Below are positions 1 to 9,211 of a stretch of DNA of 64,000 bases, one piece after another; within the stretch, counting starts at the first letter, position 1, and each line of letters begins with the position of its first letter. The stretch comes from G963662905 sp965230045 (GTDB taxonomy: Bacteria; Bacteroidota; Bacteroidia; Bacteroidales; WRLA01). The notes under the pieces were generated by a model, which was not told where the DNA came from, searched no databases, and saw only the letters and a program-made list of their open reading frames with translations. The stretch covers positions 372,001 through 436,000 of the forward strand of contig OZ245940.1 in NCBI GenBank assembly GCA_965230045.1, given 5' to 3'. Position numbers and translations under genes: made by a program.

Positions 1-2
1 AG

Positions 3-914
3 GCATTGCGCTTAATACCAGGTTTTGAAAATGCGAAAATTTTCCGCCCGGGATATGCCATCGAATACGATTTCTTCCCACCCATGCAATTAAAGGCTAG
101 TTTAGAAACCAAATTGGTCGAAAACCTATATTTCGCAGGTCAAATCAATGGAACAACAGGCTATGAGGAAGCCGGAGCACAGGGATTGATGGCAGGAATC
201 AATGCACATCGAAAAGTACATGGTGAAGAAGAAATCGTTTTAAAACGCTCCGAAGCCTATATCGGCGTATTGATCGACGACCTTATCACGAAAGGTGTGG
301 ATGAACCCTACCGAATGTTCACTTCTCGCGCAGAATACCGCCTGATGTTGCGTCAGGATAATGCCGATTTACGACTAACTCCATTAGCTTTTGAACTGGG
401 TATGGTCTCCGAAGATCGTATGGAACAATGCCAGAAAAAGGAAGGCGCATTGAAGGACATTGAGAAATACACGCAAAACAACAGTGCTGAACCCGATGAT
501 GTAAATCCATATCTAAAAGAAGCCGGAACGCCGGAAATAAATCAAAAAACCCGCATCAGCCAGATCATTCTTCGTCCTCAGGTTCATCTGGAAGCTTTGA
601 TTGAAAACCTGCCAAACTTCAAGGAATTTATCCAATCTGAAAATTTGGACAGCAAAGATATCCTTGAAAGTGCGGAAATTCTTTTAAAGTATTCGAGCTA
701 TATCCGAAAAGAAGAAGAGATTGCAGATCGCTTAAATCGCTTGGAAAACTTAAAGCTATCTCCGGATTTTGATTACCACGGCCTTCAAAGTATTTCGTAT
801 GAAGCGCGCGAAAAGCTATCAAAGATCAAACCGGCTACTTTGGGACAAGCATCTCGTATTAGCGGGGTTTCTCCATCAGATATCAATGTACTGGCAGTTT
901 ATTTATCAAAATAA
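3..914 (+). CDS. mnmG: tRNA U34 carboxymethylaminomethyl modification protein MnmG (GidA), C-terminal part
   Basis: The reading frame is open at the left edge of the window, so only about the last 303 residues are present. MnmG with MnmE installs the cmnm5 group on U34 of several tRNAs, using FAD. The visible part begins inside the conserved stretch IPGFENAKIFRPGYAIEYD, followed by the FAD-domain segment NLYFAGQINGTTGYEEAGAQ and then the insertion FTSRAEYRLMLRQDNADLRL. The helical C-terminal domain that contacts MnmE follows, with the usual late motif YIRKEEEI. It ends at a TAA stop. In many bacteria this gene lies close to the replication origin, which fits the parS site about 40 bp downstream. 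Confidence 0.97.
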   Translation, partial: ALRLIPGFENAKIFRPGYAIEYDFFPPMQLKASLETKLVENLYFAGQINGTTGYEEAGAQGLMAGINAHRKVHGEEEIVLKRSEAYIGVLIDDLITKGVDEPYRMFTSRAEYRLMLRQDNADLRLTPLAFELGMVSEDRMEQCQKKEGALKDIEKYTQNNSAEPDDVNPYLKEAGTPEINQKTRISQIILRPQVHLEALIENLPNFKEFIQSENLDSKDILESAEILLKYSSYIRKEEEIADRLNRLENLKLSPDFDYHGLQSISYEAREKLSKIKPATLGQASRISGVSPSDINVLAVYLSK

Positions 915-954
915 AAAGCGGAGAGCAGGAACGAACCTCATTTTTTGAATTAAA

Positions 955-970
955 TGTTTCACGTGAAACA
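955..970. promoter_or_regulatory. parS: parS centromere-like site (ParB binding)
   Basis: TGTTTCACGTGAAACA is a perfect 16-bp palindrome and is identical to the consensus parS sequence that chromosomal ParB (Spo0J) binds across most bacterial phyla. It lies in the gap between mnmG and the methyltransferase. parS sites cluster around the replication origin and nucleate ParB spreading for chromosome segregation and SMC loading. The longest reading frame of the next gene would start at 954 and run through the site, but the ATG at 981 is a better start, which leaves parS in non-coding DNA. Confidence 0.9.
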
Positions 971-980
971 ACAGAACACA

Positions 981-1859
981 ATGACTCAAAATCAATGCCT
1001 TATCTGTGGCAACAAAAGTTTAAAAACAAAATTAGAACTCAAAGACTACTTTTTGAGCAAAGAAAATTTCGAACTGTTGGAATGCCCCGATTGCGGATTT
1101 ATAATGACATCGCCACGACCACAAGCGGAGGACCTTGGCCGATACTATGAATCGGACGATTATCTCTCGCACAATACGGAAAGCAAAAGCCTGATCACCG
1201 GCATCTATAGTTTTGCCCGAAATCTGGCGATTAATAAAAAATACAAACTCATTCGTTCACTTTCTGAAAAAAAGAAACTGCTGGATATCGGGAGTGGAAC
1301 CGGCGAATTTCTGGCCTTTATGCAATCGCAAGGCTATGCTGTTTGCGGCATTGAACCCAGTGAAAAAGCACGTGAGTTTGCGCGTAAAAACAATAATCTC
1401 GACTTACAAACAGAAGATAGCATTCCAAAACTTGCCAATGAATCATTTGATGTGATTACGATGTGGCATGTGCTCGAACATGTGTATCATCTGAACGAAC
1501 GCATGGAAAGCCTGCACAGACTTCTGAACAAGGATGGCACTTTAATCCTCGCTTTGCCCAACCATGAATCGAATGATGCGGCCTATTACGGAAAATATTG
1601 GGCTGCATGGGATGTGCCGCGTCATTTATATCACTTCAACCGAAAAAGCATTGAACGTTTGCTTGAAAAACACAATTTTAAACTCCATGCAATAAAGCCC
1701 ATGAATATGGATTCTTATTATGTTTCCATGCTCAGTGAAGAAATAAAAAGCGGGAAAAAAAATCTGATCAAAGCAAGTTTTCGGGGTTTGGTATCAAATT
1801 TGAAGGCAATGAAGACCAATGAATATTCCAGTTTGATTTATATTGCACGAAAAGTTTAG
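981..1859 (+). CDS. Class I SAM-dependent methyltransferase with N-terminal zinc ribbon
   Basis: The protein has about 292 residues. The N-terminus carries two CxxC pairs (CLICG and CPDCG), typical of the small zinc ribbon in front of Methyltransf_23-type enzymes. Motif I (LLDIGSGTGEFL) lies near residue 100, and the later motif WHVLEHVYHL is the usual post-motif-II segment. The relatives are often linked to cell-surface polysaccharide or lipid methylation, but the substrate cannot be read from the sequence. An ATG at 954 would add nine residues translated from the parS palindrome, so I prefer the ATG at 981. The large sensor kinase starts 6 bp after the stop, so the two are probably co-transcribed. 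Confidence 0.85.
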   Translation: MTQNQCLICGNKSLKTKLELKDYFLSKENFELLECPDCGFIMTSPRPQAEDLGRYYESDDYLSHNTESKSLITGIYSFARNLAINKKYKLIRSLSEKKKLLDIGSGTGEFLAFMQSQGYAVCGIEPSEKAREFARKNNNLDLQTEDSIPKLANESFDVITMWHVLEHVYHLNERMESLHRLLNKDGTLILALPNHESNDAAYYGKYWAAWDVPRHLYHFNRKSIERLLEKHNFKLHAIKPMNMDSYYVSMLSEEIKSGKKNLIKASFRGLVSNLKAMKTNEYSSLIYIARKV

Positions 1860-1865
1860 TGTAGG

Positions 1866-4800
1866 ATGAAATGGATGAAATACCGTAATTCAATAGTCTA
1901 TTTCCTGCTGTTTGTTGTGGGTCTTTCGTCCTATTATTTCGTTCAACAGTCGGGTAGGGAAGAAGAGAACAAAAACAAAATAATACGTCAGCTGCAAAAG
2001 GCCGATCAGGCAACAATAACAGAGATAGAAAATGCGGGAACCGTATTAAAGGAGATCCTGTCAAAGCCATCGAAAGATGCCCGGCAGATAACAGCCTTTG
2101 ATAAAATAAGCAAGGAATATCCCGAACTAACCATTCTTATTGTTAAAAACGAAGTACCAAAATTCTGGCAAAACCTTCAGCTCCCGAAGCCTCAAATTCA
2201 AGGTTTGCCTATTTTACAGCATGCCAAATTAGAAGAACTGGAGAATGGGTTTTACTATTATCAAAAATTGCGGCTAAACGAATATCTGGTTTTTATTGCA
2301 CGCAAAATCAAAAATGTTTATGCCTACTCCAATGAATATCTGAACCAAAATTTTTTGGGCGCTTATCAGGACTTAGGTCTATCATCTATTTCATTGAACG
2401 AACCCAATTCAAATGAATATTTTGAAATTACAAATCCGGTAGCACAAAAGTATTTTGTACGGATGACTGAAAATTCATTTGTTAAAAGCTTTCGCTACTC
2501 CCTATTTTTAATGCTGGCTTATATCCTGAGCATTATTTTCTTTTCATCTTTCCTCCGCAGTCTCTATCTCATTTTTAGCAATAAACTTCACCTTCGCTCC
2601 GGTTTAATGCTTATCCTTTTTAGTTTGGATGTAATTTTGATCCGGGTCGTTTTATTCTATTTTGATTTTCCGGCCACACTTCAGGAGAGCCTGGTTTTTG
2701 ATCCACGTTTTTTCGCCTCATCCGGAATCCTCCCTTCTCTCGGTGACTTTTTCATCAATTCCGTTCTTTTGCTTTATCTGGCTTTTACCTTTCATCGCTT
2801 CTATCAATTCCGCTCCCTTTCGCCCAAAAAAAGCGATTTAAGAAAAACATTCGCAGTTTTCAGCCTTTATCTCCATATTTTCATCTTTTTGGGCATACTT
2901 TCACAAAGCATTGAAAATTTGGTTTTCAACTCATCTATTAACCTGAATCTCAATAACTTATATAATTTAAATTCTTTCACAGCCCTTGGATATGTCATTT
3001 TTAGCGTCCAAATAGTCGCATATTTATTGGTAAGTGGGAAACTGATCGAAATATCCAAAAAATACGGCTTTAAAAAAGGGAAATCATTTAGCATTTTAAT
3101 GGCAGCGGTGGCCGCTTATTTTATTTTTAAATATCTGCGCAATAATGATCCGTTTTATTGGGTGACCATTTTAACTGCCGCTTTATATCTGGCCGGATCC
3201 ATTCTGCTCAATGCAACGCAATTTACCGGCTTCTATAAAAATCTGCTTAAAGCGGTTGCACTCGCTATTTTCTTCACCATTATTTTTGACCTGCAGATCC
3301 ATCAGAAAGAAAAACACCAAAGAAGCCTTTTGGCAGGACAGATATTGCTTTCCAATTCCGATCCGGAAGCAGAATATCTTTTCAGCAAAATCAAACAGGA
3401 CATCAAGGCTGATCCGAAGATCCAAAACGAATGCAGGAAATACGGCCAGGGTGAAGTAATTGATGAAGCAAGTTTAAACGAATACATCGAAACAAGCTAT
3501 TTTCAGGGATTCTGGAAAAAATTCAATATCCAGTTTACGCTTTGTAAATCAAATGACCGCTTAACCATAGAATCAATTGATAATGAAGTAAATTGTTTTG
3601 CCTTTTTTGGCCATCTGAAAAGCGAATATGGCGATCCAAGTTCTTTTTCTGATCAGCTATACCAGATCGAATATGCCAACGGAGAAAATGGATATCTGGG
3701 CATTATACGCTTAATCCCCCCAGACAGCGCCGTCATCGCGGTTCATTATTATCTCGAATTTATGCCCATGAAAGAGATTAAAGAAATGGGCTATCCCGAA
3801 CTCCTGCTCGATTCAGAAGCCGGGCGCTTAAAAATCCCGCAGCAATATTCCTGGGGTATTTATCAGGATGATGAACTGATTTACCGTAACGGGAATTACG
3901 GCTTTGAAAATAAAATCGAAAGCTGGTTGAAACCCATGCAGGAATATCATGGTGACGCCGGGGATTACCTTTTTTATTTCACCCAGATCGATAATAAAGC
4001 CATCAAAATTTTAAAACGGAAAGCCAGTATCCCGGAGCTGCTCACACCTTTCTCCTATATTTTTATCCTGATCATCGCGCTGCAATATATACTGGTAAGC
4101 CGGTTTAAATTACAGAAGATGGTGGTTAAGATCAGCTTGCTGCAAAAGCTACAGTTTGTGATTATGGGCATTTTCATCATTGCGTATTTTTTGATTGCTC
4201 AAAGCGTCCTTTCCTTGCTCATCAAGCTTGATGAAGAAAAAAACATGGAAAATCTCAATGAAAAAACCCACTCCATCCTCATTGAGATGCAGCACAAGCT
4301 TTCCGATCAAAAAAACATCCATCAAATTGATGAAGCCTGGCTAAATCAACTGCTGACCAAATTTTCTAATGTCTTTTTTACGGACATCAACCTTTTTGAC
4401 CTGCACGGCCGTTTGATTGCCTCTTCGCGTAAAGAAATATTTGAGCAAGGGCTCAGCTCAAATCTGATGAATTTTAAGGCATTTAAAGAATTAAAATACA
4501 ACAAGAAATCCTATTATATTCAAATAGAATCCATTGGAAAACAGGAATATTACTCCAGTTATATTCCTTTTGTAAACGAAAAGCACAACACTATTGCTTA
4601 TCTCAATCTGCCGTATTTTGCCCGTCAAACGGATTTGCAGCGTGAAGTCAGTTCGGTAGTTGCCACATTCATTAACCTTTATGTGCTGATCACAATTTTC
4701 ATTATTCTAAGCATTGTTTTGCTCAGTAGGCTGATTACGCGTCCGGTACAAATACTCGTTGAAAAAATTAAATCCATCAAGCTGGGGCATCAAAATGAAA

Positions 4801-5588
4801 AAATTGATTGGAAAAGCAGCGATGAGTTTTCTTATCTCATTGAAGAATACAACCGGATGGTAGATGAACTGGAGCTCAGTGCGGAAAAGCTGGCCGTCAG
4901 TGAACGTGAAAGCGCATGGCGCGATGTGGCGAGGCAGGTTGCTCATGAAATCAAAAATCCGCTCACACCCATGAAGCTCAGTGTGCAGCAATTGATGCGT
5001 TCATGGAATGATCATGATCCGGAATTTGAAGCCCGCTTAAAGCGCTTTCAGGCTACGCTGATCACTGAAATTGATACCCTCTCAGATATAGCAAGTGAAT
5101 TTTCGCGCTTTGCCAAAATGCCCAAACCGGAATTTGACACAACAGATTTACTGAAACTGGCGCGCACAGCAAAATCACTTTTTGAAAACCGTAATATCCA
5201 AATCAGCCTCAAATTTGATCCCAATCAGGATTATATAATTCAGGCGGATAAAAGATTACTCAATCAGGTTTTTAATAATATCCTCAAAAATGCATCACAG
5301 GCCATACCTACAAAAATTGAAGGCAAAATCATCATCAGCCTAAAAAAATATCCAGAAAAGATTCTTATTTCCATTGGTGATAATGGTTTGGGCATCAATG
5401 AGGATGTGAAGGAACGGATTTTTGAACCAAAATTCACCACAAAATCGAGTGGCATGGGACTCGGTTTGGCCATGGTTAAAACAATTATTGAGCAGCATCA
5501 GGGAAAAATCCGGCTCGAATCAGAGGCGGGCAGGGGAACAACATTTTATTTTGAATTACCTTTGCATATTAGTGGGCAAACAAATTGA
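1866..5588 (+). CDS. Large membrane sensor histidine kinase, NtrY-like (HAMP-HisKA-HATPase)
   Basis: This 1240-residue protein starts with a membrane anchor (residues about 10-27). A first extracytoplasmic region follows, then a cluster of about seven hydrophobic helices (about 210-470), a second extracytoplasmic region, and further membrane segments near 745 and 780. A third sensor region is closed by a helix near 940. A HAMP segment (LITRPVQILVEKI) leads to the H box QVAHEIKNPLTPMKLS with the phospho-accepting His near 1027. The N box (NQVFNNILKNASQAI) and the G boxes DNGLGIN and GMGLGLAMVK complete the kinase. The H box resembles the NtrY family. No response regulator is adjacent, so the partner is unknown. 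The ligand cannot be inferred. Confidence 0.88.
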   Translation: MKWMKYRNSIVYFLLFVVGLSSYYFVQQSGREEENKNKIIRQLQKADQATITEIENAGTVLKEILSKPSKDARQITAFDKISKEYPELTILIVKNEVPKFWQNLQLPKPQIQGLPILQHAKLEELENGFYYYQKLRLNEYLVFIARKIKNVYAYSNEYLNQNFLGAYQDLGLSSISLNEPNSNEYFEITNPVAQKYFVRMTENSFVKSFRYSLFLMLAYILSIIFFSSFLRSLYLIFSNKLHLRSGLMLILFSLDVILIRVVLFYFDFPATLQESLVFDPRFFASSGILPSLGDFFINSVLLLYLAFTFHRFYQFRSLSPKKSDLRKTFAVFSLYLHIFIFLGILSQSIENLVFNSSINLNLNNLYNLNSFTALGYVIFSVQIVAYLLVSGKLIEISKKYGFKKGKSFSILMAAVAAYFIFKYLRNNDPFYWVTILTAALYLAGSILLNATQFTGFYKNLLKAVALAIFFTIIFDLQIHQKEKHQRSLLAGQILLSNSDPEAEYLFSKIKQDIKADPKIQNECRKYGQGEVIDEASLNEYIETSYFQGFWKKFNIQFTLCKSNDRLTIESIDNEVNCFAFFGHLKSEYGDPSSFSDQLYQIEYANGENGYLGIIRLIPPDSAVIAVHYYLEFMPMKEIKEMGYPELLLDSEAGRLKIPQQYSWGIYQDDELIYRNGNYGFENKIESWLKPMQEYHGDAGDYLFYFTQIDNKAIKILKRKASIPELLTPFSYIFILIIALQYILVSRFKLQKMVVKISLLQKLQFVIMGIFIIAYFLIAQSVLSLLIKLDEEKNMENLNEKTHSILIEMQHKLSDQKNIHQIDEAWLNQLLTKFSNVFFTDINLFDLHGRLIASSRKEIFEQGLSSNLMNFKAFKELKYNKKSYYIQIESIGKQEYYSSYIPFVNEKHNTIAYLNLPYFARQTDLQREVSSVVATFINLYVLITIFIILSIVLLSRLITRPVQILVEKIKSIKLGHQNEKIDWKSSDEFSYLIEEYNRMVDELELSAEKLAVSERESAWRDVARQVAHEIKNPLTPMKLSVQQLMRSWNDHDPEFEARLKRFQATLITEIDTLSDIASEFSRFAKMPKPEFDTTDLLKLARTAKSLFENRNIQISLKFDPNQDYIIQADKRLLNQVFNNILKNASQAIPTKIEGKIIISLKKYPEKILISIGDNGLGINEDVKERIFEPKFTTKSSGMGLGLAMVKTIIEQHQGKIRLESEAGRGTTFYFELPLHISGQTN

Positions 5589-5601
5589 AACCTGAACACT
5601 T

Positions 5602-7059
5602 TTGAACTTATTCAAGAAACTCGCCGGCGAAACTGCAATTTACGGACTGCCCAGCATATTGGGCCGCTTCCTGGGCTACCTGATGGTGGCGGTTTATACA
5701 CGCGTATTTTCTGAAGCAGAATACGGCACAATCTCCGTTTTTTATTCCTATACCGCTTTCCTGATGGTTATCCTGACCTATGGAATGGAAACTTCATTTT
5801 TTCGTTACTTCGAAAAATATAAAGGTGATAAACGGGTCTTTTCCACAGCTTTAATGTCGCTGGTTGCCAGCACAGCCGTTTTTGTGTTGCTGGGAACCGC
5901 TTTCAGCTCCAAAATTGCTGTATGGATAGAATATCCTCAATATCAAAATATTGTAATTGGATTAATTTTGATTTTGGCCTTTGATGTCCTGGCCGCCATT
6001 CCTTTTTCATATCTCCGCTCAAAAAATAAAGCCGGTCGTTTTGCTTTTGTGAAGCTGGCCGGAATCATCTCCAATATTCTGCTTAACCTCTTTTTCCTTT
6101 TGCTTTTGCCCGGATTATCAGATTTTGCTTTGGTTTCGTGGATGTACGTGGACGGCTGGTCGATTGAATATATTTTTCTGGCCAATGTTATTTCCAGCCT
6201 TATCAGCATTTTGCTCCTGAGCGATATTATCCGCATTGGGTTACAAAAACCGGACATGGAAATCCTTGGGCAGCTTTTAAAGTACGGATGGCCGCTTCTT
6301 TTCGCTGGGCTGGCAGGCATTATAAACGAAACTCTCGACCGTCTTTTACTTAAATATCTTTTGCCGCCAGATATTGCCGATGCGCAGGTGGGAATTTACA
6401 GCGCATGTTATAAAATTTCCATCATTATGACCTTGTTCATCCAGGCTTATCGCTACGCAGCAGAACCTTTTTTCTTTAAACAGGCTGCCGACAAAAATGC
6501 ACCACAAACATATGCCCGTTTAATGAACCTTTTTGTGATTGTGGTAGGCACAATTTTTCTGGGCACATTGCTTTACCTGGATATCATCATCCTGTTTATT
6601 GATGAAAAATTCCGCTCCGGCGAAATGGTCATCCCGGTTCTATTGCTCGCCAATGCATTCTTAGGGATTTACTACAATCTTTCGGTTTGGTATAAAGTGA
6701 GCGGAAAAACAAAATATGCCATTGTAATGTCGCTGTGCGGCGGTTTCATCACCATTATCCTGAACATCATTTTTATACCCTATTGGGGATATATGGCCAG
6801 CGCCATTGCTACTTTGGCCTGCTATGCCGGAATGATGCTCCTCTCTTTTAAAATCGGCGCAAAAAAATATCCGATCCCTTATAATTACCGCAAAATTGCA
6901 ATCTATATGGGATTGGCAATTTTACTGTATTTTGTCTCGTTAATGAACACAATTGAAAATAAGTTTGTCCATTACCTTATAAACACGCTCATACTCTTCC
7001 TATATTTGTTGGGCGTACTTTGGATGGAACGTCCGGGACGATACTTAAAAAACACTTAA
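5602..7059 (+). CDS. Lipopolysaccharide/polysaccharide flippase of the Wzx (MOP) superfamily
   Basis: The 485-residue protein is hydrophobic throughout, with about 12-14 predicted membrane helices, and has the N-terminal signature of MOP-family flippases (KLAGETAIYGLPSILGRF, then YTRVFSEAEYG). Such proteins move lipid-linked oligosaccharides across the inner membrane. The start is a TTG at 5602; the frame is closed by a stop at 5593-5595, so no ATG start is available upstream. It lies 13 bp after the kinase and 4 bp before dut, in a tight run of same-strand genes. No glycosyltransferases surround it. The flippase next to dut is a common Bacteroidota arrangement, so a housekeeping envelope role is more likely than a capsule locus. 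Confidence 0.88.
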   Translation: MNLFKKLAGETAIYGLPSILGRFLGYLMVAVYTRVFSEAEYGTISVFYSYTAFLMVILTYGMETSFFRYFEKYKGDKRVFSTALMSLVASTAVFVLLGTAFSSKIAVWIEYPQYQNIVIGLILILAFDVLAAIPFSYLRSKNKAGRFAFVKLAGIISNILLNLFFLLLLPGLSDFALVSWMYVDGWSIEYIFLANVISSLISILLLSDIIRIGLQKPDMEILGQLLKYGWPLLFAGLAGIINETLDRLLLKYLLPPDIADAQVGIYSACYKISIIMTLFIQAYRYAAEPFFFKQAADKNAPQTYARLMNLFVIVVGTIFLGTLLYLDIIILFIDEKFRSGEMVIPVLLLANAFLGIYYNLSVWYKVSGKTKYAIVMSLCGGFITIILNIIFIPYWGYMASAIATLACYAGMMLLSFKIGAKKYPIPYNYRKIAIYMGLAILLYFVSLMNTIENKFVHYLINTLILFLYLLGVLWMERPGRYLKNT

Positions 7060-7063
7060 GCAT

Positions 7064-7501
7064 ATGAATATCAGAATTGTAAATCACTCGAACAATCCTT
7101 TACCTGAATACGCCACAGAAGCATCTGCCGGCATGGACCTGAAAGCTTTTCTGTCGGAGCCTGTTAGCATTAAGCCTTTGGAACGGATTTTGATCCCTAC
7201 AGGGCTTCATATCGAGCTTCCGGTTGGATTTGAAGCGCAGGTGCGGCCAAGAAGCGGCCTGGCCGTTAAAAAGGGCGTAACCGTCCTGAATTCACCCGGA
7301 ACGATTGATGCAGATTACAGAGGAGAAATTAAAGTCATCCTGGTAAACCTTTCCAATGAGGAAGTCCGTTTTGAAAATGGTGACCGCATTGCACAAATGA
7401 TCATCGCACGTCACGAAAAAGCCGAATGGGAAGAATGTGATGAACTGAACGAAACCCAAAGAGGAGCAGGAGGTTTCGGTTCCACCGGCATCAAAAATTA
7501 A
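7064..7501 (+). CDS. dut: dUTP diphosphatase
   Basis: This 145-residue trimeric dUTPase hydrolyses dUTP to dUMP and pyrophosphate, keeping uracil out of DNA and supplying dUMP for thymidylate synthesis. All five family motifs are visible in order: ASAGMDL (1), PRSGLA (2), GTIDADYRGEI (3, with the catalytic Asp), RIAQMII (4) and the C-terminal P-loop-like RGAGGFGSTG (5). The length is typical. The gene lies 4 bp after the flippase and 3 bp before the TPR gene, indicating one transcript. Confidence 0.97.
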   Translation: MNIRIVNHSNNPLPEYATEASAGMDLKAFLSEPVSIKPLERILIPTGLHIELPVGFEAQVRPRSGLAVKKGVTVLNSPGTIDADYRGEIKVILVNLSNEEVRFENGDRIAQMIIARHEKAEWEECDELNETQRGAGGFGSTGIKN

Positions 7502-7504
7502 ATT

Positions 7505-9211
7505 ATGAAGAAACTTATTTCGTTGATACTGATTTCTCTGGCTTTTGTTTTATGCACCCAAACACTGAATGCACAGATACGCGACAGTGTAGCTTACAAT
7601 CGAAAGATGAACAGCTCATATCTCGAAGCATACACACAGCAAATCCTGGGAAATACAGAAACAGCCATCACAAAATACGAAGATCATCTTGACAAATATG
7701 CTTCGGATGATGCTGCGTTTTATCAATTGGCACGCATTTATTCACAAGAGGGGCAATATGGACTGGCCGCTGAATATGCCCGACGTGCCACAGACCTAAA
7801 CCCTGAGCAAGACTGGTATCAGTTGTTGTATGCCGATATCCTGAAAAATAACGGACAGGTAGATCTGGCAACACGAATTATGGAACAACTTGTGGCCAAA
7901 CGTCCGGAAAACATCGAATATACCGAACGTCTGGCATTGGCCTATGCGCTCCTTGGGCAGTATGAGAAATCCCTGAAATACTATCAAATACTGGAAGATA
8001 AAACTGATATTACAGAGGAGCTATCCATTCAGAAACACAAACTATGGCTATTGGTGGGCAATCAGCAAAAAGCAAGCGAAGAAATCGTTCAACTGACACA
8101 GCGATATCCGGCAGAACCTAAATATTACAGTATGCTGGCCGAGATTTACCTGAAAGAGGGCGAGAAGGAAAAAGCTTTGGCAGCTTATCAAAAAGTGAAG
8201 GAAATCAACCCGGATGATCCCTACATTCATATTTCCATGGCCGATTTCTTTATGAATAATCAGGAATATGACAATGCATTCAAGGAGTTAAAAGCCGGTT
8301 TTGCAGTCCCTTCGCTGAATATTGATTCAAAAATTCAAATTTTGCTTACTTATTTTTCAACCTTAAGCCAGCAAGCTGATTTTCAGGAGAAACTTGTGGA
8401 TTTGTCGGACATACTCGTGAAAGCACATCCAGAAGACCCCAAAGCTTATTCGGTTTATGGTGATATGCTCAACCAGATGGATCGCAAAAAAGAAGCCCGC
8501 GATGCCTATGAAAAAGTAATTGAACTCGATTCCTCACGATACTTCATCTGGGAACAATTACTTTTCATCTACAATAGTTTGCAACAAAACGAAAAGCTCA
8601 ACAGTTACAGCACACGTGCCAATGAGCTCTTCCCATTACAGCCTATACCGTATCTTTTCCGGGGTATTTCAGCATTTATTCAAAAGGATTATCAGCAAGC
8701 GGCGGATGCCTTACGCACAGGCGTGCAGTACGTTTATGATAATGATGCCCTGAAGGAACAGTTTTATATTTTTCTCGGAGATACTTATAACGAATTGGGC
8801 GATACGGAAAAATCCCATAAAACTTACGATAAGGTTTTGATGATCAACCCAAAAAATGCCTACGTAATGAATAACTACAGCTATCATCTGGCGGAAGCCG
8901 GACAACAGCTGAACAAAGCCCTGCAGATGGCAAAACTGGCCAATGAAATCGAGAAAGACAATCCATCCTATATGGATACCTATGGCTGGGCATTTTTCAA
9001 ACTCGGCCAGTATAAAGATGCTGCAAAATGGGTGAAAAAAGCTTTGGCAAAAGATGAAAACAATGGTGTATTACTGGAACATTATGGCGATATCCAGTAT
9101 AAATTGGGCAATACGTCCAAAGCACTGAAATATTGGAAAAAAGCGCTGCAAAGTGGAGAACACAGCGATAAACTTGAAAAAAAGATAGAAGACAAAAAAC
9201 TGTATGACTAA
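7505..9211 (+). CDS. Exported tetratricopeptide repeat protein
   Basis: The 568-residue protein begins with a signal peptide (about residues 1-24, ending near LNAQIRD). The rest is a solenoid of TPR units recognisable by the spacing of small and aromatic residues, for example YYSMLAEIYLKEGEKEKAL, AYSVYGDMLNQMDRKKEA and LLEHYGDIQYKLGNTSKAL. TPR solenoids bind partner proteins; no enzymatic domain is present. The gene order dut, TPR protein, DUF4292 lipoprotein, EnvC-like factor is conserved in Bacteroidota, which suggests a periplasmic or outer-membrane assembly role. It overlaps the next gene by 8 bp, so translation is probably coupled. Confidence 0.88.
   Translation: MKKLISLILISLAFVLCTQTLNAQIRDSVAYNRKMNSSYLEAYTQQILGNTETAITKYEDHLDKYASDDAAFYQLARIYSQEGQYGLAAEYARRATDLNPEQDWYQLLYADILKNNGQVDLATRIMEQLVAKRPENIEYTERLALAYALLGQYEKSLKYYQILEDKTDITEELSIQKHKLWLLVGNQQKASEEIVQLTQRYPAEPKYYSMLAEIYLKEGEKEKALAAYQKVKEINPDDPYIHISMADFFMNNQEYDNAFKELKAGFAVPSLNIDSKIQILLTYFSTLSQQADFQEKLVDLSDILVKAHPEDPKAYSVYGDMLNQMDRKKEARDAYEKVIELDSSRYFIWEQLLFIYNSLQQNEKLNSYSTRANELFPLQPIPYLFRGISAFIQKDYQQAADALRTGVQYVYDNDALKEQFYIFLGDTYNELGDTEKSHKTYDKVLMINPKNAYVMNNYSYHLAEAGQQLNKALQMAKLANEIEKDNPSYMDTYGWAFFKLGQYKDAAKWVKKALAKDENNGVLLEHYGDIQYKLGNTSKALKYWKKALQSGEHSDKLEKKIEDKKLYD

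Noticed and set aside
954..980. Start of the methyltransferase at ATG 954
   Set aside because: The added residues come from translating the parS palindrome; the ATG at 981 is closer to the zinc-ribbon start expected for the family.
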